Positions 27,001-33,962 of a stretch of DNA of 58,006 bases are shown here, in pieces. This DNA comes from a bacterium ADurb.Bin236 (GTDB lineage: Bacteria; UBP15; UBA6099): the NCBI GenBank assembly GCA_002069885.1, contig MWCD01000021.1:1-58006 (forward strand), given 5' to 3'. The notes beneath the pieces were generated by a model. It did not search any database. It was not told where the DNA came from and worked only from the letters and a program-made list of their open reading frames with translations. Position 1 is the first letter of the stretch, and each line of letters starts with the position of its first letter. A program made the position numbers and the translations under genes.

Positions 27001-27536
27001 GACATCGGGACTATAGGCAGCGTCCTGAGCTTGCCCCCGTCCGTTCTCGGCTTCTTCCTGTCCAATCGTATCCCGTTCGGATATCTCCACAACTTGCCGC
27101 TGTTGGTCTCCGGCAAGTACAACTCGCACCAAATCTCATTGTTGACCAGATCGAGCGTCGCCACGGCAGCTTCGTCGAATTCAGTTATATTTATGTATGG
27201 GAATGTAACATTGTTGGTGTCATCAGTCTGAAATGTGGCTGACTGATGCGTCATGTTCACTCTCGTCGCTCCGCACATCAGGTACATCGAATTGTACGCA
27301 AGACTGTCGCCGTCGGTGAATCCCTCGACGCCTTTAATCCTCATGATCGGGCCGGGTATTGCTTGTGACGCGTCGGCTTGAAACTCGACATAAGACACAT
27401 CGCTGCCAATCGGTCTGCTAGCCTTCGACACAGCGGCTTGCGCGCCCGACGTCCAAAACGCCAATACCGCCGCCATCCCTAAAATAATGGCAAGCCTAAC
27501 AACCATCGGCGTTGTTGTCCGACCGCTAAATATCAT
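21036..27536 (-). CDS. Giant secreted repeat protein with MopE-like Asp-rich motifs
   Basis: A 2166-aa protein whose start at ATG 27536 is preceded by a weak GGGA. The signal segment is MVVRLAIILGMAAVLAF. The body alternates Ig-like/FN3-type domains (starts such as DTVPPAAP and DTKPPRAPS). It carries eleven Asp-rich loops of the form xDNDxDGxxDE(D/E) in five clusters; these resemble the MopE-type putative metal-binding motif and thrombospondin type 3 loops. The C-terminus has two GWN modules (FEPGWNLVGIPM and REGWNIVGVPY) ending WRGFAIKAN, like the neighbouring metalloprotease. It probably acts as a Ca-stabilised surface fibre or adhesin. No catalytic domain was seen. Confidence 0.75.
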   Translation of the reverse strand: MIFSGRTTTPMVVRLAIILGMAAVLAFWTSGAQAAVSKASRPIGSDVSYVEFQADASQAIPGPIMRIKGVEGFTDGDSLAYNSMYLMCGATRVNMTHQSATFQTDDTNNVTFPYINITEFDEAAVATLDLVNNEIWCELYLPETNSGKLWRYPNGIRLDRKKPRTDGGKLRTLPIVPMSGGGSLWKFIVNDTSGEFGGDPDGANGKSCPSCGPDGETCWQCNKSMTWNLVQSIRRQWPTPYASTGNIAGSVFPGDQDYILETIPSLNVDRFKNPPTTYCYVMRYIDTAGNASALMEELNNPSVTAFEKCVAPDSKPPQFLSVEYFTQYDEATGFADKFPLDTFGNPVVTSNACRFSPSDCSLAQRRYIHLKITASEPLFAPENQYGVPFVYNRYGAPVMAGDGDVWNVAAAPFVDRDVDGSTDEEACGFDNVDNDADGQIDEDVDWCAGVTRPPYNVNDRIDNDGNGYVDEIANGAAGKDSASYFCSPNYYYSFHQTYNTASPRCVPHPRIFITGPDPRARVPGVAHTDNKMTVVCTQDGLTTHPECVGLPFGQTVFRYRWDVSGAPTLPGIEDEGIYAVTFTASDGVGNEVEAAAPAAGGSVSFDNSPPTLRARYYSNISYSSTFNIVDHDNDGGVTTQTMPITPEGTVYFEVESTDDFLGATPSVYIFKPDSRAPVYMGKPQPNVWVQEQVYATCNQSPTCNYCTGSGCNAYDDSTNRCKTFRGCHSVAPATHNDGYAAITVDARDQMHNRKWHQYDYQAAADQYDSGKLSDDTYPAGLPDGIPNWVIPEFGTAEPDTAISSGQFFAIRMTPPGVPSASLPVAPCDGIIARSAMSCSPSAPTVNNPTLKWTMLLDGTDNDFDGRTDEECYNGIDDDGDGTVDEDVSVTQNYLGVPCAAGATAGWEVSKWWLQVSTTSGFDDGTLVINNNSVNQVSINLPTLPQRTLAEPYYWRVAAFDKAGNLGPWNPLPMTATATPYFTFGIDTIPPQLSVSYFSDIDCTEPMPTLPDGTPVTSDTTSNPNQAVCLIITSNEPIPSSYEPSFETWQQGQKKAGPFTAIPWPPGSNTTFKADFQVDAIGAGQVYSDGLAYVYFTTRDLYGNILNKQLPASGDKFMVDSQPPQIQCAATPLLAGLDSNNNGVEGELEMIPDGDGVRVACSVSKYVGDSFRARVKQANFHSSPVINEGLDNDCDGQIDEEYLNGIDDDGDGHIDEDVGSFGPQPGSGCYIELELQTGSQYDYAGAYNIVSGAAYNGAASITVGDLDPNSPYFVRDLAGNVIYTTGSFTVDTVPPAAPAPIEPTHNQIVSDSTPNLRWRISPRAADMFKYKVQISQQSNFSSVIVDKDTQDDNYSTTFSMTVLPADILLPGRCANYSNQTACVADTKCSWDGTASSCYAHELQDGKYYWRVYAYDKAYNRSASSVVYAFNVDTEPPGPPIFNGVTTPTTLTTSPLTGFTANPAEANSRVNIYVNNTYVGTVLTNAAGQFSLGIDYDSDGTADEDPVDSIDNDFDGLIDEDPPGIFLAEGANIIEGLIIDAGGNSGTRGCSPLTPFYNAGLGKCMIVRDSGPPQFQVTYFSDTNLTVPLPTVTPTSTKQTAKAGMVYMLISASEDLELSGNPNPPKFSVDTQGSFGVTNATTTSIGGSFTQFKGSFLVSAESSPTYVDGDAKIVVIGTDKQGNTTPAGTIPSIGGYLAIDTKPPKFEITYWKDSGLSIKADQDINLLPITKAGSLYMRIRSYELLDEAPTINVEQQGTGDVVSAAVTTVSGSDVLYSYAYNAMTDNGSTHEDGIAYISMNATDVAGNQASASAPLIGDRFVIDTKPPRAPSLALQDVETYFTQTTGSGIVLDQGGLPEVYATVEAFAALRISPLTAGDGIDNDGDGRIDEEPNGLDGIDNDRDGLIDEDYTSQSCGTLQIWSYVNSVCVNIPDSKPIPDGKAITASNGSYSLYISGLKPGVNYVYARATDLAGNVSDFSPAAIIIGLQAVSVVMNHDFEPGWNLVGIPMQPSIYAPALALGVPDLQFFQLKNNSYIYNVGMDPAAPGMAYWVFFPIARTITARGVNSTTNLVPIREGWNIVGVPYDKSMTWSASIAVDYYGQVSSLGSAEAAACTDADIWLFDPADNEFDGPYGITDGVTIEPWRGFAIKANRDGCVLVFPSMYIIEE

Positions 27537-27563
27537 ATTTCCCGACTTTCAACTTTCGACCTT

Positions 27564-27593
27564 ATTTTACCATACAGTGTTAAAACACAACAA
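27564..27593 (-). promoter_or_regulatory. Promoter of the 2166-aa gene
   Basis: TTGTTG (27593-27588), an 18-base spacer and an extended -10 TATGGTAAAAT (27574-27564), 28 bases before the ATG. Confidence 0.55.
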
Positions 27594-27637
27594 GTTTTTA
27601 ATATAGATTAAATGTGACAAATAAGTGATAAAGATGG

Positions 27638-28273
27638 TTATTCCACGTAATTAAATGCGAACACAGGGACTGGATTCTCAAGGTTAAGGATAAATTTCAA
27701 TTCCGTTCCCGTGTCCGCCGTGTGGTAAGGGACGCCCCCGGCCCGGACGGCCTCGAAGGTTTTTACCATCGCGGAATTGTCGTAATGAACAAGACCGTAG
27801 ACGGATTTGAAGCCGCAGTCCCGCGCCACGATGAGCAGATAATTGAGAAGCGCCGTCCCGATGCCGTTCCCCTGCCACGGGTCTCCGATGACTATCGCCA
27901 TCTCGGCGGTTCCCTCCTCGTCTTTGGGCGTGTTGTATCTGGCCGAGCCTGTTATCATGGGCGCGCCGTCTTTGGTTTCCTCGGACACTATGGCCATGTG
28001 GCGGACGTAATCGATATTGGTGAAGCGGCTAAGCTTGGAGGGAGGGATTCTCGCGGATGTGAAAAACCTGTGGAATATCGTCTGTTTGGAGAACGCGCTG
28101 TAGAGGCGTATCATCAGGTCGTTGTCGCCCGGATGCACCGGCCTGAACGTCATCTCCCTGCCCCGCGCCACAACTTTCTTCACATATTTCGCAGGGTAGT
28201 TTTCGGGCAGCACATAGTCAGGGTCGCTCTGATACGAGCCTCCGGGCATCTGAAAGTCAATGCCTACTACCAT
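27638..28273 (-). CDS. GNAT family N-acetyltransferase
   Basis: A 211-aa protein. The GNAT acetyl-CoA motif A is present (VIGDPWQGNGIGTALLNYLL), followed by the motif B-like stretch GFKSVYGLVHYDNSAM. The N-terminal FRPVHPGDNDLMIRLYS and the HRFFTSARIP segment resemble the acetyltransferase domain of Pat-type protein lysine acetyltransferases, which lack the large CoA-ligase part here. A role in acetylating metabolic enzymes such as acyl-CoA synthetases is possible but not shown. It lies 160 bases downstream of aconitase on the same strand. Confidence 0.85.
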   Translation of the reverse strand: MVVGIDFQMPGGSYQSDPDYVLPENYPAKYVKKVVARGREMTFRPVHPGDNDLMIRLYSAFSKQTIFHRFFTSARIPPSKLSRFTNIDYVRHMAIVSEETKDGAPMITGSARYNTPKDEEGTAEMAIVIGDPWQGNGIGTALLNYLLIVARDCGFKSVYGLVHYDNSAMVKTFEAVRAGGVPYHTADTGTELKFILNLENPVPVFAFNYVE

Positions 28274-28433
28274 GATACGGAGAACCTTTCTTTTAACTAT
28301 ATGATAAACGATAATGCGGATTCAGCGCAAGGCGCGCCCGCGCGATTCGGTTTGATTTATGCTTGATGTTAATGCCGTCTGCTCTGCGATTGCAGGCTTA
28401 TCGCGGAAAGTCGCGCTCCGGCTCTGCCGGGAG

Positions 28434-30386
28434 TTAGCTCTTCTTCTTCGTCGTTTTCTTTCCCGCGTAATTGAGAAGTCCGCCGGCCAGAAGGATGTCG
28501 ATCTCCCTCGGCGAAAGGTCGTGCGCGAAGCGAACCGCCGAAGAGCGTCCCGCCCCTATGGAAACTTCGACCTTGCCTCCCCCAGACTTCAGTTGCGACG
28601 CCACATTTTTTATCTCCACGACGTCCCCCTGCTTGACGCGCGCGTAATCCTTGGCGTCCTCGAAAATCAGCGGAAGTATGCCGAAATTCACTAGGTTGGC
28701 GCGGTGGATTCTGGCGAACGAAACCGCAAGGACTGCCTTCACGCCGAGATATGACGGAGCCAGCGCCGCGTGTTCCCTGCTGGAGCCTTGACCGTAGTTG
28801 ACTCCGCCGACGATAAACCCGCCGCCTTCCGCTTTCGCGCGTGCCGGGAATCCGGGATCGACCGCCGCAAACACATGCTCGGAGATAGCCGGGATGTTCG
28901 ACCTCAGCGGCAACACCTTGCCTCCGGCGGGCATTATGTGGTCCGTGGTTATGTTGTCACCCACTTTTAGCAAAACTTTCCCGCCGAGCGACGCTGGCAT
29001 AGCCTTGCGGCGGGGCAGCGGTTTGATGTTCGGCCCTCTGATTATTTTGACTGATTCCGGGTTTTTCGTCGGAGGAATCAAGGAGGCTCCGCCGGGAATG
29101 AACTTTTCCGGCATAACGAACCGGGGCGGCCTGCCGAGGCCGCGCGGGTCCGTTATCGCGCCTGCGAGAGCGGAGGCCGCGGCGGTTTCCGGGCCGCACA
29201 GATACACGCCCGCGTCCGCCGTGCCGCTCCGCCCTTCGAAGTTGCGGTTGAACGTGCGAAGCGTGACTCCGCCCGACGGGGGAGCCATGCCCATGCCGAT
29301 GCAAGGGCCGCAGACGCACTCGGCGACCCGCGCCCCAGCCGCTATCATCGCCGCCAAATCCCCGCTCTCCGCCAGCGCCTGAAGCGTCTGCCTCGACCCC
29401 GGCAGTATCACGAGGTCCACGCCCCGCGCCACCTGTTTGCCTTTCAGCATCTTAGCGACCGTCGTCATGTCTTTGAGAGAGGCATTGGTGCAGCTTCCTA
29501 TGCAGACCTGATCGACAGGCATTCCGGATATGCTCGCCACACCCGCCACGTTGTCCGGGCTGTGGGGCATCGCTATCATCGGTTCTATCTTAGACAGGTC
29601 TATTTCGAAGGCGTCGTGGTAGCAGGCTACAGAGTCGGCTTCGAGGGGTTTCCAGCTTGACGCGCGGCCCTGAGCCTTCATGAATTCGAGAGTCCGCTCG
29701 TCGCTGGGGAATACCGATGTGGTGCAGCCCAGTTCCGCGCCCATGTTGGTTATTGTCGCCCGTTCGGGGACGGACAGAGTTTTCACGCCGGGGCCGCCGT
29801 ACTCGAACACGCGCCCCACTCCTCCCCTGACCGTCTTCCGCCTGAGTATCTCCAGTATGACGTCCTTCGCCGACGACCACGGCCTGAGTTTGCCTTTCAG
29901 CCACACGAGAGTTATGGCCGGCGCGGGCAGGTTGAATGGGCCGCCCGCCATCGCCACCGCAACGTCCAGACCGCCAGCCCCGATGGCTATCATCCCTATC
30001 CCGCCGCCTGTCGGCGTGTGGCTGTCCGAGCCGAGCAGCGTCTTGCCGGGAACCCCGAACCGTTCGAGGTGCGCCTGATGGCACACCCCGTTTCCGGGAG
30101 GCGAAAACCACATCCCGTATTTCGCCGCGATCGTCCTCAGAAACCTGTGGTCGTCCGCGTTTTCGAACCCGTTCTGCAGCGTGTTGTGATCCACGTAACT
30201 GACGGACAATTCGGTCCGGACGCGCGGCGCGCCCATCGCCTCGAACTGCAGGCAGGCCATAGTCCCGGTGGCGTCCTGCGTTAGAGTCTGGTCGATTCTT
30301 ATCGCCATCTCCGTCCCCGGTTCGAGGCCGCCTTCCACCAGATGTCCGCTCAATATGCGGCTTGTGACGCTGTGCGTTTTCTTCAT
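28434..30386 (-). CDS. Aconitate hydratase
   Basis: A 650-aa protein of the single-chain aconitase type found in many anaerobes, close to 3-isopropylmalate dehydratase in layout. Features: SVSYVDHNTL near the N-terminus; SDSHTPTGGGIG with a substrate His; the cluster cysteines in CIGSCTN and GPCIGMGMAPPSG; NRNFEGRSG; and the swivel domain with YGQGSSREHAAL near the C-terminus. It would interconvert citrate and isocitrate using a [4Fe-4S] cluster. It starts seven bases after the receiver-PilZ gene, so the two probably share an operon. Confidence 0.9.
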   Translation of the reverse strand: MKKTHSVTSRILSGHLVEGGLEPGTEMAIRIDQTLTQDATGTMACLQFEAMGAPRVRTELSVSYVDHNTLQNGFENADDHRFLRTIAAKYGMWFSPPGNGVCHQAHLERFGVPGKTLLGSDSHTPTGGGIGMIAIGAGGLDVAVAMAGGPFNLPAPAITLVWLKGKLRPWSSAKDVILEILRRKTVRGGVGRVFEYGGPGVKTLSVPERATITNMGAELGCTTSVFPSDERTLEFMKAQGRASSWKPLEADSVACYHDAFEIDLSKIEPMIAMPHSPDNVAGVASISGMPVDQVCIGSCTNASLKDMTTVAKMLKGKQVARGVDLVILPGSRQTLQALAESGDLAAMIAAGARVAECVCGPCIGMGMAPPSGGVTLRTFNRNFEGRSGTADAGVYLCGPETAAASALAGAITDPRGLGRPPRFVMPEKFIPGGASLIPPTKNPESVKIIRGPNIKPLPRRKAMPASLGGKVLLKVGDNITTDHIMPAGGKVLPLRSNIPAISEHVFAAVDPGFPARAKAEGGGFIVGGVNYGQGSSREHAALAPSYLGVKAVLAVSFARIHRANLVNFGILPLIFEDAKDYARVKQGDVVEIKNVASQLKSGGGKVEVSIGAGRSSAVRFAHDLSPREIDILLAGGLLNYAGKKTTKKKS

Positions 30387-30393
30387 GGAGTTT

Positions 30394-31623
30394 TCAGTCT
30401 CTCTTTCGGAATTTCTTGGGGCCGTATCCGAATCGCGCGCGCATTTCGTCTTCCTTCTTTTTGTTGTCGCGCTCTATCTTAAAAAGTTTGGTTATGAGAT
30501 TTTCTCTGAACCGCTCGGTGATGCTGTTGAAAAAAATGCCGGAGCGGTATGGCAACTCGTCAGTTCCGAATCGGCGCATCGAGTGGCGCACCAGACCTCT
30601 TACGTTCTCCATCGGGAAAGAGCCGCCGTCCAGAGAGAACGTCAGCGCTATCTCTTCGTCCTTCGTCAGCGGCTCGGCCGTCAGCAGCGCGCAGCCGCCC
30701 CCGCTCATGTCCGCCACCTGTCCATCCACCGTCATCTCGCTGCCGTCCATCAGCTTGCGCTTCACCTTCGCAGGCTCCTCCGTCTTCACTCGCACCTGCG
30801 CCCGCTTCACCTTCGCGAATGTCTTTTCCCCCGTCGGCGTCTTCGTTCCGATGGCCGCCTTCGCCGCCATCGCCTTCTTTCGCGCTTCGACTTTCTTTTT
30901 CAGTTCCTCGTTGATGTACACGACCACTTCCGGCGCGCCCATCCGGGACAACTGTTCGAGTTTCTTGTCCGTCAATATCTCGCCTTTGTCGGCGTACACC
31001 ACATCGTTGAATATCAGCGTTTTCGCCACTTTCATTCCGGCTATGGCGTCGTTTATGTTAAGAAGCTCCGCTCCCTTCGGGATAGCCTCGACAAAGTCCT
31101 CGCGGGGCGAGTCGGCGGCGATTTTTCCCATTGCCTCGGCGGCAAGCTGTTCGAAAGTCTTATCTTCTTCCTTGACCGGTTTTTTCTGATCCGGGCCGCC
31201 GGGGGCCGCCGCCGCCGCTCCACCCGCCGCCCGCGCCGCCAGAAGCTCCTCGCTCACCCACAAATGCGCGGCTAGCCGACTCTTTATTCGCCCGTAGTCG
31301 GGCGGCTTCATCAGTATATCCACCGCCTTGGCCCTTTTGGCGGCGATGAGCTTTTCTTTCGTCGGGGCCGCAGTCAGGACTATCATCGGGATGTCGGGGT
31401 CGAACTCGCGGATATTTTCCAGCAGTTCCGCCCCTTCCCCGTCCGGCATTTCCATCGACACGATAAGGAAGTTCGGGAACTCCATCGCGAGCTGAACTAT
31501 CGCCTCGGTCGCCTTGTCCTCAAACACGAACCGGCAAGGCTTGTCGGACATCACCTCGACCAGTTTTTCCTGAATATGCTCATCCGCGTCGATTACGAGG
31601 ATTGTTTTTTCTTCGTCGCTCAC
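30394..31623 (-). CDS. Degenerate receiver domain fused to PilZ domain
   Basis: A 409-aa protein. The frame also opens at GTG 31659, but GTG 31623 follows AAGGAG and starts the family (MSDEEKTILVID). Residues 6-120 form a CheY-like receiver. The conserved Thr (VLTAAP) and Lys (ILMKPPD) are present. The phosphoacceptor Asp position is Ser56 (LIVSMEMPDGEG) and the acidic pair is D12-A13. The middle 180 residues include a tail fold-like segment and a basic linker. The C-terminus is a PilZ domain with VADMSGGGCAL and the preceding basic cluster KVKRK, so c-di-GMP binding is possible. It probably works as a phosphorylation-independent adaptor or c-di-GMP effector. Confidence 0.75.
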   Translation of the reverse strand: MSDEEKTILVIDADEHIQEKLVEVMSDKPCRFVFEDKATEAIVQLAMEFPNFLIVSMEMPDGEGAELLENIREFDPDIPMIVLTAAPTKEKLIAAKRAKAVDILMKPPDYGRIKSRLAAHLWVSEELLAARAAGGAAAAAPGGPDQKKPVKEEDKTFEQLAAEAMGKIAADSPREDFVEAIPKGAELLNINDAIAGMKVAKTLIFNDVVYADKGEILTDKKLEQLSRMGAPEVVVYINEELKKKVEARKKAMAAKAAIGTKTPTGEKTFAKVKRAQVRVKTEEPAKVKRKLMDGSEMTVDGQVADMSGGGCALLTAEPLTKDEEIALTFSLDGGSFPMENVRGLVRHSMRRFGTDELPYRSGIFFNSITERFRENLITKLFKIERDNKKKEDEMRARFGYGPKKFRKRD

Positions 31624-32111
31624 CTTGCCGTAAAACTCCTTTGCCGCAGTTAAAAACACGCTGTCGCAACGATGCGCGCGACTAATAATGATAGTTTACA
31701 TATTCATATTTATCAAGGATAAAAACACGCCGACGGCTTCCGGTTGCCGCCTGCCCGCCGTATTGCCACGAAGAAAACGCCATTGGCATTTGCAGTTTTG
31801 TCTCCCCGGCTCAAATATTGCCTATAGATTCTAAAAATTGTCTCCTCAGATTTCGAATATCCTTGCAATGAAACAATAAAAATGGCTTTTTCAAAACAAT
31901 CGACGCATCAACATCGGCATCCTTCGCTTTGAAATAATAATCAAAGCGCCTTTTCAGGTTGTTTTATGGTAAAATCTGTTCTGGTTTCTGATACTTATGC
32001 AGTCAGATTAAAGAAGCCTCCCGTTGGGTCGGTTTCAGACAAGGAATATGATAGTTTAATTCTTATTTGGGCGATATCGGTTCATTACACATGCGCAGGG
32101 GGGATTCCGCT
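31624..32111. other. 488-base AT-rich intergenic region
   Basis: Between divergent genes. Base composition switches here from GC-rich to AT-rich. The TATGGTAAAAT motif at 31965 is the only clear signal. A 68-codon open frame inside shows no protein-like features. Confidence 0.6.
31965..31975 (+). promoter_or_regulatory. Extended -10 TATGGTAAAAT of the orphan exported protein
   Basis: Matches the motif upstream of the 2166-aa gene on the other strand. The -35 region is weak. Confidence 0.45.
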
Positions 32112-33749
32112 TTGTATAAGACAGAAAAAATCACGTGTCTATTTATATGTTTTAACTGTTTTTTGTTTCTAACTTTCTATATTGCCACAGTAAATGCCGA
32201 TGTAAATATTAAAGATTTTGTCACAGTTCCTTATCCAAAATTAGTCATATCTGAACAATGGCTTTCACAGAACAATGACGTGAATATGCCAGAAGTTTTA
32301 CTCGGCAAAACAGTTGATATTTTAGGTTATGACAACAATAAAACAATGGTGATTGTCAATGGAAAGGATATTGTTGAAATAGATGGCATATTACAAGGCA
32401 ACTTTAGTCATTATGAATCCATATACGACTTCAAATCGTGTGGTCTCAAAGTCAATTTTTTTAACGAAGAAAACATGCCGCGCGAATATGATATTTCAGA
32501 ATCTCTGAACAATTTGAGTGGAGATGGTTTATATGACTTAAAAGCAATATTGCTGAATTTAGACGGTTATTTAGATGAGGATGCGCCTGATTACTACCGT
32601 GAGTATCTTCTCTTAAGTTTTATTAGGGAAATAGAAAGGCAGGAAGCGCTTGTAGCACGAAGCGAATATGATGATCGGCAGATAGCAGTCAAATCGATAT
32701 GTGACTTTTATAATAGAGTCTTAATTAATAAGGACGCAGATAAAAACATATTAGATGATATATCTCAACATACTAACTACAACGATATGTTATATGATTT
32801 TTTAGCTTTAAGTAATAATGCCGATATTGCTTTTCATGATTTCCCTTTTCAAGAACTTCTCAGAAGAGCAAAAGGGAAACACTTATATGTTCCAAGCGAC
32901 GGTTGGTTTGGGTATTGTATTAAGCTTGATGCGACTACGATATTGTTGGATATCATAGGTTCTTTCAAAATGCGGGCGGGCAATATTCAAGGTTCTATGG
33001 ATGATTTTGAGAAAATGGCGTTATTCGGCCATGAAACCGACTATTGCGACATCCAAAACTGTCATTGGGGAACTATGCCCGCAGGCGCAAAAGGACTCAT
33101 GAATCAATATGAGGTTTATGAAAATTACAGATATAGTGAAACAGAGAATAAATGGATTCCAGCGAGAGACTATGCGTCTCAAATCTTAGTTTCAAAACAG
33201 TTGCTGAAAGACTTCGGAGATGATACGCACGAATGTGGCCCAGACGACTGCAGCTTTATTAGAGATATCGCAAATGGTTATATTGTGAAAACGTTGGAAT
33301 CAAAACATTCCGAGGATTGGGAAAACAATCTTAAATACATGATTAACAACACAAATGACGAAGAATCAAAGTATGAGCTATGGTTTACGTTGATTGATAA
33401 ACACAAGGGGTCAAACAACTACAAAAAGGCAAAAGATAATCTGAGAGAAATTATTGGCTTTGACAAAGATGCTATGCAGGGGCCTCTTTACTGTATCGGA
33501 GAAGGAATGTGCGGTTGTGCTTACTTCAGACTCAAAGCTTATTATTATTTGATTGAACAATCAAAGAATATAGGATTGTACTCAGTTCAGGCGAATGATG
33601 TGAGAAACTTGATTCGCGATTACGGCGACGAAATTGATTATTACGATGATAAAGTGAAATATTGGGACTATATAGATGATTTTAATTGCAGTTTGGATTA
33701 TTATAAAAGTCATCATCAATCAGTTAAGAATATGTTTCATATAGAATAG
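32112..33749 (+). CDS. Exported protein of unknown function, AT-rich gene
   Basis: A 545-aa protein. The frame is open from TTG 32067, and ATG 32091 is also possible. TTG 32112 is preferred because AGGGGG lies eight bases upstream and the result begins directly with an export signal (basic LYKTEK, then TCLFICFNCFLFLTFYI, then ATVNA). The mature part is rich in Asn, Asp, Tyr and Ile and is probably helical in its C-terminal half, with paired cysteines (ECGPDDC, GEGMCGC). No family was recognised. Codon use and base composition differ strongly from its GC-rich neighbours, which points to horizontal transfer. No partner genes are attached. Confidence 0.75.
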   Translation: MYKTEKITCLFICFNCFLFLTFYIATVNADVNIKDFVTVPYPKLVISEQWLSQNNDVNMPEVLLGKTVDILGYDNNKTMVIVNGKDIVEIDGILQGNFSHYESIYDFKSCGLKVNFFNEENMPREYDISESLNNLSGDGLYDLKAILLNLDGYLDEDAPDYYREYLLLSFIREIERQEALVARSEYDDRQIAVKSICDFYNRVLINKDADKNILDDISQHTNYNDMLYDFLALSNNADIAFHDFPFQELLRRAKGKHLYVPSDGWFGYCIKLDATTILLDIIGSFKMRAGNIQGSMDDFEKMALFGHETDYCDIQNCHWGTMPAGAKGLMNQYEVYENYRYSETENKWIPARDYASQILVSKQLLKDFGDDTHECGPDDCSFIRDIANGYIVKTLESKHSEDWENNLKYMINNTNDEESKYELWFTLIDKHKGSNNYKKAKDNLREIIGFDKDAMQGPLYCIGEGMCGCAYFRLKAYYYLIEQSKNIGLYSVQANDVRNLIRDYGDEIDYYDDKVKYWDYIDDFNCSLDYYKSHHQSVKNMFHIE

Positions 33750-33962
33750 AAATAATGAAACGTTGAAAGCTTTCACCGAACCAGAAAAATTAATAACTCC
33801 GAAGTTGCGAACGCCGTTGAATGATTCTTCTCTATTATCATTCTTTTTATTCTCTATCGCCATTTATGTGTTGTCATCAATGTTCCACATCATGACTCAC
33901 TGTTATTATCGGCGTATCATCGATATTTTTGAATTCTAAGCAAACTGCGGCGCGCCGGAAGC

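Noticed and set aside
31966-32172. 68-codon frame upstream of the AT-rich orphan
   Set aside because: No Shine-Dalgarno, overlaps the true gene start, no protein-like features.
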